Assembly (NCBI GenBank): GCA_031460505.1
Contig: JAVKTT010000004.1
Coordinates: 124,001-188,000 of the forward strand
DNA from: JAAYTL01 sp031460505
GTDB taxonomy: Bacteria; Bacillota; Clostridia; Tissierellales; Tissierellaceae
Direction: 5' to 3'
DNA length: 64,000 nucleotides
Shown here: positions 51,536-59,786 of the stretch, piece after piece
Layout: each line of letters starts with the position of its first letter
How positions within the stretch are numbered: position 1 is the first letter of the stretch
Notes under the pieces: model-generated
What the model was told of the DNA's origin: nothing
Database searches by the model: none
The model's input: the letters and a program-made list of their open reading frames with translations, nothing else
Position numbers and translations under genes: made by a program

Positions 51536-52880
51536 ATATTCCAATTTCACATATTTTCGATACTAATTCATCTTTTTTGCTTATAAAGTCTTCGTAAGTA
51601 ACGACATCATTTAATTCTTCTTTAATAATACACATTACTTTATTTATACTGCATTCGCTGATAAAATCAATGCTTATCTCCTTATTAAAACTATTTGCTA
51701 TTGCATCTAGTATAGTATGAACTATGACTTCTTTATAGACAATATCAACTTCCTTGTCTTTTAATGCTTCTAAAATCCCTTCATGATATAAATATCTTAA
51801 GTAAATGATAAATCCTTCAAAGTCCTCTGCATTGCTTCCTTCTTCTATCTCAAAGATTATTTTAAATAATAGATTCCATCTAAAATCTCTATTGATAACA
51901 TCTAAAATTTTGCTACCGATTTTTCTAGTAAATGAATCATTAAAAAATATCTCTCTTTCGAATTCTATATAATTATTGAAATCTATACGGTTACTACTTA
52001 TCTCATCTAATCTGTTTAAAATTCTTAGGAAGTTTCTACTATAACTTCCATTTCCCTCATGCTCACCTTTCATAAATAGATAATTGGAGATAACATCAAT
52101 TGGCTTTTTAAAGTCAATTACAAATCCCAGTTCTTGTCTTACCTTGGTTATATAGATATCATGAGTTATCTTGGATACCAAACTCCTTAATTGATTCTGC
52201 TTTTGGAACGAATTACTTGTATCCATCTGACTCAACTGATTGTATAAAATCATCAATTGTCTATCAATCATTGTAAGGTTATCTTTAATTGATGACATTA
52301 TATCTCTGAAAAAATCCTCAGTTAGCATATAATTGAAATTTTTATATAATACTTTATGATCAATTTCCCCCCAGAAAACATTTACCAAGGATTTGATTTG
52401 TAATTCAAAGTTAATTTCAACTTCATCCTTCTTGTACTTCCCATCAATTTTATATATTTCAAATCCATTTTTCTGTGTTTGAGGTTGTTTGTCATCCAGT
52501 TTAAGTAAAATGGCGGAATTTAAATGATTAGAATGGTATCCGTCTTCTAGTTCTATACTAAATAATTCTAATATATCCTTGTAGATTTGTCCCTCATCTT
52601 CAACAAATCTACATTCAATTCTAAATCCTATTAAATCCGATAAATTTCTTAGTAACTCTTGTGGCGTATTATATTTTAAATAAAAGTTGTATCTTAATAT
52701 CTTTTCCTTTAAACTTTCTGCGGACTTAATTCTATAGTTAACATTTAAAAAATGATCTTTAATAAAAAAGCTATCGTTAAAAAACTTTTCTAATTCTAAT
52801 GCAACTTCGTTAATTCCATTTGAGTTTTTGTCTAGAATATCAAGTGTTTCATCTATAAAGTCAAACAACTCTAATTTCAT
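51534..52880 (-). CDS. RelA/SpoT-domain protein (alarmone synthetase-like)
   Basis: A 448-residue protein. The RelA/SpoT synthetase fold occupies about residues 30-215: NYRIKSAESLKEKILR (RxKxxxSxxxK), DLIGFRIECRF, the G-loop-like GYHSNHL, and ELQIKSLVNVFWGEIDHKV with the YK after it. The catalytic framework looks complete, so ppGpp synthesis is possible. No HD hydrolase, TGS or ACT domain is present. The C-terminal 230 residues are helical and unknown. It is larger than small alarmone synthetases (about 200-250 residues). GGGGGAAATAC precedes the ATG. Confidence 0.82.
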   Translation of the reverse strand: MKLELFDFIDETLDILDKNSNGINEVALELEKFFNDSFFIKDHFLNVNYRIKSAESLKEKILRYNFYLKYNTPQELLRNLSDLIGFRIECRFVEDEGQIYKDILELFSIELEDGYHSNHLNSAILLKLDDKQPQTQKNGFEIYKIDGKYKKDEVEINFELQIKSLVNVFWGEIDHKVLYKNFNYMLTEDFFRDIMSSIKDNLTMIDRQLMILYNQLSQMDTSNSFQKQNQLRSLVSKITHDIYITKVRQELGFVIDFKKPIDVISNYLFMKGEHEGNGSYSRNFLRILNRLDEISSNRIDFNNYIEFEREIFFNDSFTRKIGSKILDVINRDFRWNLLFKIIFEIEEGSNAEDFEGFIIYLRYLYHEGILEALKDKEVDIVYKEVIVHTILDAIANSFNKEISIDFISECSINKVMCIIKEELNDVVTYEDFISKKDELVSKICEIGI

Positions 52881-53011
52881 GTATTTCCCCCTTCTGAAAA
52901 CGTTTTACATACATATTATAACATATTTATATGATGAAAATATGAAATTCAATAAATTATATTTTATCACTTTGTCCTCTATATTCATATTATATTAGAG
53001 GAGGTGATTTT

Positions 53012-53482
53012 ATGTATCAAGAAATAAATAGAGCTTATGCTAAGATAAATGGAAGTTCCTTTGCTCCTAATTTATATGGTGAAGTATATTTTTATGCAGT
53101 AGAAGGTGGTACTGAGGTCTTTGCTGAAGTTTGGGGGTTGCCTTTATATCAGCCTGGAAATGGTGGTAATCCAATAAGTCCATTTGGTTTTCATATTCAT
53201 CAGAATGGTGTATGTGAGATAACAGATCCAATGAACCCTTATGAGTCAGCTGGTGGTCATTATAATCCAACAAATCAACCACATGGTAATCATGCTGGAG
53301 ATTTTCCTGTACTGTTTTCAAACAATGGATATGCTAGAATGAGCTTCTTCACAGATAAGTTTAGAGTAAGAGATATCATAGGTAAGTCAGTACTAATTCA
53401 TCAAAACCCTGATGATTATAGGACTCAACCAGCAGGAGATGCTGGAAAGAGGATTGGTTGTGGGGTTATTGAGGCAGTGTAG
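53012..53482 (+). CDS. sodC: Cu/Zn superoxide dismutase family protein (no signal peptide)
   Basis: A 156-residue protein. All metal ligands are present: GFHIHQNGVC (HxH), GGHYNP, HGNHAGDFP with the zinc Asp, and VLIHQNPDDY. The two cysteines (HQNGVC and RIGCGV) could form the usual disulfide. It lacks a signal peptide, and residues 1-20 read as a strand, not a leader. GAGGAGGTGATTTT precedes the ATG. It probably acts in the cytosol, or in spores, if active. Confidence 0.88.
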   Translation: MYQEINRAYAKINGSSFAPNLYGEVYFYAVEGGTEVFAEVWGLPLYQPGNGGNPISPFGFHIHQNGVCEITDPMNPYESAGGHYNPTNQPHGNHAGDFPVLFSNNGYARMSFFTDKFRVRDIIGKSVLIHQNPDDYRTQPAGDAGKRIGCGVIEAV

Positions 53483-53514
53483 ATAAATAAGTTTAATTCG
53501 TCATAATATTAAAA

Positions 53515-53549
53515 AAATCCATAGTGAGGGTTTCTCACTATGGATTTCT
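53515..53549 (+). terminator. Terminator after sodC
   Basis: A 14-bp perfect stem AAATCCATAGTGAG (53515-53528, 53534-53547) with a GGTTT loop. A/T outer pairs permit function on both strands. Confidence 0.9.
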
Positions 53550-53869
53550 TATTGCTTAAATTCTATTACTTCATCTAATTTTATTATATTCTCGAAACTA
53601 AATTGATGCGAAATAATTATTATGGTTCTGTCTTTAATTGATAACAATTGTGTTTCAATTTCCTTAGCATTTTTTTCATCAAGATTAGCTAATGGTGTGT
53701 CATTAAATATCTGAAAGGCAATTGCAGTTGTCTGGCTTATCGTAATTGTTTTAATCTTTAATTTATTATTTAACTTCTTTCTTAAGAAAGTGAGAAAATA
53801 ATATCTTGAAATTATTGTAAATAAATACCATGTAAACCTACTGATAAACATTTTATAAATGATGTACAC
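53549..53869 (-). pseudogene. ABC transporter fragment with a deleted Walker B
   Basis: The 106-codon frame ends with recognisable ABC-ATPase tail sequence: IFNDTPLANLDEKNAKEIET, then TIIIISHQFSF with the switch His. A normal protein reads TP-LxxLDEA-T-(A/S)NLD, so about 7-8 residues including the Walker B Asp-Glu are gone, and no Walker A or signature precedes it. The first 40 residues look like the end of a membrane region. It is a dead remnant of an exporter-type ABC protein. Confidence 0.75.
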
Positions 53870-53875
53870 TTAATA

Positions 53876-54145
53876 TTAAATTGTAGAAATCATAGCCATG
53901 ACGAAAAACACTGTGCATATAACAACACAGATTCTTATAATATTGATATTGTAAGAATTTTTTATTCTTAAAAATCTGTCCAATTCGTCATTAACTGGTC
54001 TATCAGTTTCAATCTTCCAATATTGTCCTGAGGCTTTGTTATACCATATGCAATCTGGTATATTATTGGCATCAACCTGCTTATTACTAATCCTGTTTGC
54101 TTCAAAATATTTCAGCTTCCATAAATAATAGTTTATCTGCTTCAT
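53876..54145 (-). CDS. Small C-terminal membrane protein of unknown function
   Basis: An 89-residue protein: a soluble, aromatic N-terminal 65 residues and one C-terminal membrane helix (about residues 67-87). GGGGATTATTT precedes the ATG. The layout resembles tail-anchored small proteins. The promoter region carries a shorter relative of the 26-bp motif. Family unknown. Confidence 0.6.
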   Translation of the reverse strand: MKQINYYLWKLKYFEANRISNKQVDANNIPDCIWYNKASGQYWKIETDRPVNDELDRFLRIKNSYNINIIRICVVICTVFFVMAMISTI

Positions 54146-54200
54146 AAATAATCCCCTTTTCTATTAATATGTTCTCTTATATTTAGTTATAGCAGTAGTA

Positions 54201-54224
54201 GTTGCAGTATATAAATGATGTTCA
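54201..54224 (-). promoter_or_regulatory. Shorter relative of the 26-bp upstream motif
   Basis: On the minus strand TGAACA and GCAAC are 13 bases apart, instead of 15 in the other copies. It lies 55 bases upstream of the 89-residue protein gene. Confidence 0.35.
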
Positions 54225-54246
54225 GTTAGTAAATCTAATATTTTCC

Positions 54247-54666
54247 TTATAAAAAATATTTCTTTTTTTCTTTTTTTATCTCCTTATTCACATATCTACT
54301 AAATATGAATTGATACAGTATACCTATGATTGAAATAATGATTGGAATCCACTCTTGAGATGGCATAATCTTAAGCAAGATTAATGCAAAAACCATTAAT
54401 ATTAGTCCTCCCCAAGGACCAATAAAACTCCATTTCCCAAATAGTTCCCTAACTACCCTTTTGTATATATCTTCACTTAGTTTGTCTTTGGTAAAACCAT
54501 CTTCATTAAGTGAAGCCCATAGACCTCTAATCAAAATATAAATCCACAATAGGATATAAGCAATAGCTAAAGAGTCCCCTGTTATTAAATCTTTAATACT
54601 GTTTGTCATCGCTATTATAAAAAATATTAATGTAAAAATAAGTGTCTTCCAGCTATATACTTTCAC
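54247..54666 (-). CDS. Small polytopic membrane protein
   Basis: A 139-residue protein with about four membrane helices in a highly hydrophobic sequence and a basic C-terminal tail (NKEIKKEKKKYFL). The GTG at 54666 is chosen as start because AAAGGTGG lies 6 bases before it; a longer frame starts at 54678. The 26-bp motif lies about 23 bases upstream. Family unknown; context suggests a paralogous set with the genes at 19737 and 53876. Confidence 0.65.
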   Translation of the reverse strand: MKVYSWKTLIFTLIFFIIAMTNSIKDLITGDSLAIAYILLWIYILIRGLWASLNEDGFTKDKLSEDIYKRVVRELFGKWSFIGPWGGLILMVFALILLKIMPSQEWIPIIISIIGILYQFIFSRYVNKEIKKEKKKYFL

Positions 54667-54688
54667 ACCAACCACCACCTTTAAATTT

Positions 54689-54714
54689 GTTGCATATAAA
54701 TCTACTTTTGTTCA
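54689..54714 (-). promoter_or_regulatory. 26-bp upstream motif, copy 2
   Basis: Matches 20299-20324 at 23 of 26 positions; TGAACA and GCAAC are 15 bases apart. It lies upstream of the small polytopic membrane protein gene. Confidence 0.5.
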
Positions 54715-54726
54715 GTGGTCTATCTT

Positions 54727-54921
54727 CTACTTTCTTCTTTTAAACACTGCTATTGCATCTCTACTGTAACCATTTGCTCCATTAGCTGTAAAACAAGATA
54801 CTAACTCCCAGCCTTGCTCTCCTAATTTATTTAGTTCATAATCAAAATCTTCTGTTTCTAATATTCCTCCAGTAAATCCCTTTAACCCAAATTTAATAGT
54901 CTTATATTCCCATCTATCCAA
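54727..54921 (-). CDS. DUF4177 small protein
   Basis: A 64-residue protein of the DUF4177 type: WEYKTIKF near the start, LNKLGEQGWELVSC in the middle and a basic tail. TTG start after AAGGAGGGAACATAA. The family is widespread in Firmicutes and actinomycetes with no known function. No partner gene is evident. Confidence 0.82.
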   Translation of the reverse strand: MDRWEYKTIKFGLKGFTGGILETEDFDYELNKLGEQGWELVSCFTANGANGYSRDAIAVFKRRK

Positions 54922-54987
54922 TTATGTTCCCTCCTTATTGTTTATATTACTGCGTATTTATCAAAAATGTACAATCGTAATATACTC

Positions 54988-56697
54988 CTATTTAATTAAA
55001 ATATTATCATCTATATATTTTTCAACATCTTCTGCTGTTGGTAAGCTTAATAATGTATCAAGATGTTTTTTTACTTCATCCTTTGAATATTTTAGTAAAT
55101 CATTTCTAGATCTTAGTATTGAGGATGCACTCATGCTAAACTCATCTAATCCCATTGCTAATAAAACAGGTAACAGTTTTTTATCTCCAGCTGCTTCACC
55201 GCACATTCCAACCCATATACCCTCTTTATGTCCATTTTCTATGGTCATTTTAATCAAACTTAATACCGAAGGGTGATACTGATTATATAGATAAGCTATA
55301 TCTTGATTGCCTCTATCTACTGCTAGGGTGTATTGAATCAAATCATTTGTTCCTATGCTGAAGAAATCAACTTCCTTTGCAAATATTCTTGAATGAATTG
55401 CAACAGCAGGAATTTCTACCATTATGCCTATTTCAATATTCTCATCAAAAGGTATATTCTCTGCTCTCAAGTCCATCTTTATTTCTTCTAGAATTGATTT
55501 TGCTTCTCTAACTTCATTTATATTAGAAATCATTGGAAACATTATCCTAATATTTCCAAATACACTGGCCCTTAATATGGCTCTTAATTGTGTCCTAAAG
55601 ATATCTTTTCTATCTAGACAAAGTCTGATGGCTCTATATCCTAAGAATGGGTTCATTTCTTTCGGTAGATTTAAATAAGGTAAAACCTTGTCTCCACCTA
55701 CGTCTAAGGTTCTTATTATTAAAGGTTTACTCCCTAATTTTTGTGCAACAATTTTATATGCATCAAATTGTTCTTCTTCACTAGGTAATCTATCTCTGTC
55801 CATATACAAAAATTCAGTCCTATATAGTCCTACTCCTTCTCCACCGTTTTCAATAACCTTATGGATATCATCAGGAGTACCTATATTACCAGCTATTTCA
55901 ACCTTATTGCCATCTTTAGTGAGAGATTCTTTATCTTTTAAGACAGATAATCTCTTTTTAAGCTCTCTTAACTCTTGAAATTTTGCTTCATACTTTGATT
56001 TTTCATCTAAGGAAGGATTTATAATTATTTCTCCACTATCTCCATTAATAATCATATAGTCACCATTATTTGATAACCTTGTTATATTTTTTAAACCAGA
56101 AATTGCTGGAATTTCAAGGGTTCTTGCAATGATTGAAGTATGTGAGGTTTTCCCACCTAACTCTGTTACAATCCCAACTACCATTTTTTTATTCATTTGA
56201 GCTGTATCAGATGGCGTTAAGTCTTCTGCAACAATTATTGACTTTTCTTCTATTGTAGATAAATCTGCAGATTTGATACCTAATAGAACCCTTAATAATC
56301 TTTTAGATACATCTTTTAAATCTACAGCTCTAGCTCTCATATACTCATCTTTAATATTTTCAAATATTGAAATATAAAAATCTGCAACTTCCTTTACTGC
56401 AAACTCAGCATTTAATTTTTGGATTTTTATTTTATCTTTTACACCTGATAAAAATTCTGGATCTTCTAATATCATTCTGTGAGCAATAAAAATTTCTGCT
56501 TCACTTTCACCGATATTTTGTAATGTTAATTCATGAAGCTTGTCTATCTCTTGAATTGCTTTATTTAAAGCATCATCAAGTCTATTTATTTCAAAATCTA
56601 TATCTTTGATACTTTGTTTGATAATATTTATTTCTGGTTCTTTATATATGAAAATCTTTCCCATAGCAACACCTGAAGAAGTACCTATACCTTTCAT
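54988..56697 (-). CDS. ptsI: Phosphoenolpyruvate-protein phosphotransferase (enzyme I)
   Basis: A 569-residue PTS enzyme I. The phospho-His is in GGKTSHTSIIAR (His186). The PEP-utilising C-terminal domain has RTEFLYMDRD, IRTLDVGGDK, SIGTNDLIQY and GMCGEAAGD. It passes phosphate from PEP to HPr; no ptsH or EII gene is in the window. AGGAGGTAATAA precedes the ATG. It lies downstream of nqrF, separated by a terminator. Confidence 0.96.
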   Translation of the reverse strand: MKGIGTSSGVAMGKIFIYKEPEINIIKQSIKDIDFEINRLDDALNKAIQEIDKLHELTLQNIGESEAEIFIAHRMILEDPEFLSGVKDKIKIQKLNAEFAVKEVADFYISIFENIKDEYMRARAVDLKDVSKRLLRVLLGIKSADLSTIEEKSIIVAEDLTPSDTAQMNKKMVVGIVTELGGKTSHTSIIARTLEIPAISGLKNITRLSNNGDYMIINGDSGEIIINPSLDEKSKYEAKFQELRELKKRLSVLKDKESLTKDGNKVEIAGNIGTPDDIHKVIENGGEGVGLYRTEFLYMDRDRLPSEEEQFDAYKIVAQKLGSKPLIIRTLDVGGDKVLPYLNLPKEMNPFLGYRAIRLCLDRKDIFRTQLRAILRASVFGNIRIMFPMISNINEVREAKSILEEIKMDLRAENIPFDENIEIGIMVEIPAVAIHSRIFAKEVDFFSIGTNDLIQYTLAVDRGNQDIAYLYNQYHPSVLSLIKMTIENGHKEGIWVGMCGEAAGDKKLLPVLLAMGLDEFSMSASSILRSRNDLLKYSKDEVKKHLDTLLSLPTAEDVEKYIDDNILIK

Positions 56698-56825
56698 TTA
56701 TTACCTCCTAGTTTTTTAATTTTTCATATATTTACTATATTCTTATAGTATCATAAATAATTCATCTCTAAGAATTATATTTTCTGACTTTGGTAAGTTT
56801 TTCTTAAATGTCCTAAAATTACAAA

Positions 56826-56856
56826 TGCGACACAGGTAAACTGCCCCCATGTCGCA
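56826..56856 (-). terminator. Terminator after the nqr-like operon
   Basis: A TGCGACA/TGTCGCA stem around a G/C-rich 17-base loop, followed on the minus strand by TTTGTAATTTT. Confidence 0.7.
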
Positions 56857-56862
56857 TAATTA

Positions 56863-57960
56863 TTAGAACTTATCAAAGTATATTAATTCTTCAGGAAGGC
56901 CTTTCTTTGTTAATGAATCTACTACAGAATTTATCATTGGTTCATTTCCACATAAATAGGCTTCTTTGTTCTCACCATCTGTTAGAAACTGATCTATAGC
57001 GTTGTTTACTCTACCTTTAAATCCTTCCCAATCACTACCTTCATCAACTCTAGATAAACATGGTACAAATTCAAAATCATATAGAGTACCCTCTAATTCC
57101 TTAAAATAATCTAGCATAAATAGATCATCTGGAGTTTTGGCTCCAAAATAGAAGGTTGCTTTTCTTTGAATATTCATAGACTTCATATAGTTTAATATAG
57201 ATAGTATAGGTGCTACACCTGTACCTACTGCAACCATGATCATTTCCCTATCATTATCTTGGTAATAGAAATCACCATATGGCCCGTTTATATGGATCTC
57301 ATCACCTTCTCTTAAGTGCTGATGAACATATGTGGTGGCTATACCTTCTGGTACATAACCAATTACTAAATCAATAAATCCTTTTTCCAATGGGGAAGAT
57401 GCTATAGAATATGCCCTATATACTTCCTCTGGGTTTCCTTCATAAAGTGGTGCCTTTAATTGTACATATTGACCTGGTTTGAAAGACATTTCTTCCTCTT
57501 CTGGTAGCCTAATTCTAAGCATCTTTATTACCTTAGTTAAATCAGTAATAGTCTCTACAGTGGCTTCATATTCTTTTACATTAAATAATTCTTCTGGTAT
57601 TTCTATTTTTATATCCTGTTTAACTTTGCATTGACAAGATAGTCTAACCTCTTTTTCTAATTCCTCTTTTGTTAGAAAGGGTAGTTCCGTAGCAAGTACA
57701 GGTCCTCCTCCATCATGAACTTGAACTTTACAATATCCACAGGTTCCCTTTCCCCCACAAGCTGAAGGTATAAATATCTTCTCATTTCTTAGAGTTGAGA
57801 GTAAGCTTTCTCCACCTTCTACTGTAAATTCCTTTTCATCATTGATTGTAAGTTTTACTTCTCCATAATTTCCTACAGTTCTATCTGCTATAGTCAATAG
57901 AAGTGCAAAGGCTGCTGAAATTAATGTTAATGATATTGTTGTCAAGATTATTGTATTCAT
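56863..57960 (-). CDS. nqrF: NqrF-like NADH-oxidising subunit (2Fe-2S and FAD)
   Basis: A 365-residue protein. An N-terminal membrane helix is followed by a 2Fe-2S ferredoxin domain (Cys68, 74, 77 in SACGGKGTCGYCKV, plus Cys109 in SCQC), a FAD-binding domain (RAYSIASSP) and an NADH-binding domain (GTGVAPILSI and YLCGNEPM). This is the NADH entry module of Na+-NQR. It is the last gene of the five-gene operon and ends in a terminator. There is 10 bp between nqrE and nqrF. Confidence 0.93.
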   Translation of the reverse strand: MNTIILTTISLTLISAAFALLLTIADRTVGNYGEVKLTINDEKEFTVEGGESLLSTLRNEKIFIPSACGGKGTCGYCKVQVHDGGGPVLATELPFLTKEELEKEVRLSCQCKVKQDIKIEIPEELFNVKEYEATVETITDLTKVIKMLRIRLPEEEEMSFKPGQYVQLKAPLYEGNPEEVYRAYSIASSPLEKGFIDLVIGYVPEGIATTYVHQHLREGDEIHINGPYGDFYYQDNDREMIMVAVGTGVAPILSILNYMKSMNIQRKATFYFGAKTPDDLFMLDYFKELEGTLYDFEFVPCLSRVDEGSDWEGFKGRVNNAIDQFLTDGENKEAYLCGNEPMINSVVDSLTKKGLPEELIYFDKF

Positions 57961-57970
57961 ATAACCCCTC

Positions 57971-58561
57971 CTATTGAATCTGGACGATGCCTGAGAAGCC
58001 TATAAAAGCCATTGCCATCAATCCAGTTATTATTAAGGTAATACCCGGTCCTTCAAGACCTTTAGGTATAGGGGCAGTTTCTAATCTCTTTCTAATACCA
58101 GCTAAAGCTACAATAGCTAAAGTCCATCCTAAACCTGAACCAATACTAAATGCGACTGATTGTATAAAATTATACTCTCTGATAATCATAAACAGGGATA
58201 CTCCAAGTATTGCACAGTTTACAGTTATAAGAGGTAGAAATATACCTAAAGCATAGTATAAATTTGGCAAATATCTTTCCATAATCATCTCTAAAAGTTG
58301 TACTGATGCAGCTATACTTACGATAAACACTATGAATCTTAAGTATTCTAGACCTAAAGGTATCAACAAATATTGATATAAGAGATAATTAAATATAGAG
58401 GTTATAGCTAAAACTACAGTTACTGCTTGACCTAAACCAAATGCAGTTGGTATTTCCTTAGATACAGCAATAAACGAGCACATTCCTAGGAAATTTGACA
58501 AAATCATATTATTTGTAAATATAGACGCTATAAATATTACAAATGGACTAATCTCTAACAT
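57971..58561 (-). CDS. nqrE: NqrE/RnfA-like ion-pump subunit
   Basis: A 196-residue membrane protein with six helices. Cys28 (NNMILSNFLGMCSF) and Cys116 (PLITVNCAILGVS) are conserved in NqrE/RnfA and help bind an Fe centre between NqrD and NqrE. The ATG overlaps the nqrD stop by one base (TAATG), so the two are translationally coupled. Confidence 0.92.
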   Translation of the reverse strand: MLEISPFVIFIASIFTNNMILSNFLGMCSFIAVSKEIPTAFGLGQAVTVVLAITSIFNYLLYQYLLIPLGLEYLRFIVFIVSIAASVQLLEMIMERYLPNLYYALGIFLPLITVNCAILGVSLFMIIREYNFIQSVAFSIGSGLGWTLAIVALAGIRKRLETAPIPKGLEGPGITLIITGLMAMAFIGFSGIVQIQ

Positions 58562-59178
58562 TATTTGGTCACCTCTCCTTCTCTCTTACTATTAAATATC
58601 CAAATTAGGATAGCTAATAAGAAGAATGCTGATGGTGGCATAACCATAATTGTCCAAGATGTCCACCATTCACCTAGTACTTTAAAACCAAAAATAGTTC
58701 CAAATCCCATTAATTCTCTTACAAAAGCTATTGCTAGTAAAACAAATGTATATCCTAATCCTGCTGCAATTCCGTCTAATAAGGAAGGAATTGGTGGGTT
58801 TTGTTGAGCATAAGCCTCTGCTCTACCCATTATAATGCAGTTTGTAATTATTAAACCGACATATGGTCCTAATGCTTTACTCATCTCTGGCATATAGGCT
58901 TTTAAAAATATATCTACAATAATTACATATGCTGCAATTATCAGTACTTGTATCATCATTCTTATATGTTTAGGTGTGAACTGTCTAATTACTGAAATTG
59001 TGAAGGATGATATTCCAGTAACAAATGTTAAACTTAATCCCATTATTAATGAATTTGACATAAGATTGGTAACAGCCAGGGCAGAACATATCCCAATAAT
59101 TTGTATTAATACTGGGTTTTCATCCCAAATACCATATCTTAGAATTTTCTTTGCACTGTATTTAGATGATTTAGCCAT
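58561..59178 (-). CDS. nqrD: NqrD/RnfE-like ion-pump subunit
   Basis: A 205-residue membrane protein with six helices. The conserved Cys31 (IGICSALAVTN) and Cys114 (ITNCIIMGRAEAYA) pair with those in NqrE. NPVLIQIIG and PIPSLLDGIAAGLGYT are typical. The start overlaps the nqrC stop. Confidence 0.92.
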   Translation of the reverse strand: MAKSSKYSAKKILRYGIWDENPVLIQIIGICSALAVTNLMSNSLIMGLSLTFVTGISSFTISVIRQFTPKHIRMMIQVLIIAAYVIIVDIFLKAYMPEMSKALGPYVGLIITNCIIMGRAEAYAQQNPPIPSLLDGIAAGLGYTFVLLAIAFVRELMGFGTIFGFKVLGEWWTSWTIMVMPPSAFFLLAILIWIFNSKREGEVTK

Positions 59179-59786
59179 TACTGTTCCCCCTTTCTTTCAG
59201 CTAAGAAATTTTGAATATCTATATTTAGTAAGGCACTTACTGATTGTGATGTAAGTGTGGCACCAGAAATAGCATCAATATTTCCTCCAGGTGCTGGATT
59301 ATATATAATATACTCACCATTTATTGGACTTGAAATATCTAATCCTCTAAATTGTTCCAAAAATTCAGGTTCAGATATTCTTCCACCTAGTCCTGGTGTT
59401 TCTGAGTGTTGTATAAACTCTAAACCCAAGATTTTGGTATAGTCAGATGATATACCTACATATGCATCTATGCTACCCCATAAACCTGCACCATCTGCAG
59501 GAATAGCATATCCAGTTATCTTGTCATTTTCAACAGTATAATATATTGGTGGCTCTGTAGACTTATCTTCCTGAATATGTTTATTAAATACTGCCTCTAT
59601 ATCTTCAGGATCATCTGAAGGTGTTGGTATATCAAAAACATACAGTAGCTTCTTTCTTAAATCAGTATCTTGTAAAAATTCGATTCTGTCTGCTGTACTA
59701 TAGTTTAAGTAAGCTAAGACAAAAGTAAATATAGCTGTAATTACAGACATGAAAACTATAGGATAGATAAATGATTTCTGTTTCAT
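59178..59786 (-). CDS. nqrC: NqrC/RnfG-like FMN-bearing subunit
   Basis: A 202-residue protein with one N-terminal membrane helix and an extracytoplasmic FMN-binding domain. The covalent FMN threonine is in SGATLTS (Thr177), with ETPGLGGRISEPEFLEQFRG upstream. The start overlaps nqrB by 4 bases. FMN is attached by ApbE, which is not in the window. Confidence 0.93.
   Translation of the reverse strand: MKQKSFIYPIVFMSVITAIFTFVLAYLNYSTADRIEFLQDTDLRKKLLYVFDIPTPSDDPEDIEAVFNKHIQEDKSTEPPIYYTVENDKITGYAIPADGAGLWGSIDAYVGISSDYTKILGLEFIQHSETPGLGGRISEPEFLEQFRGLDISSPINGEYIIYNPAPGGNIDAISGATLTSQSVSALLNIDIQNFLAERKGEQ

Noticed and set aside
53067..53321. Minus-strand frame opposite sodC
   Set aside because: It is a His-rich shadow of the SOD metal ligands, with no start signal.
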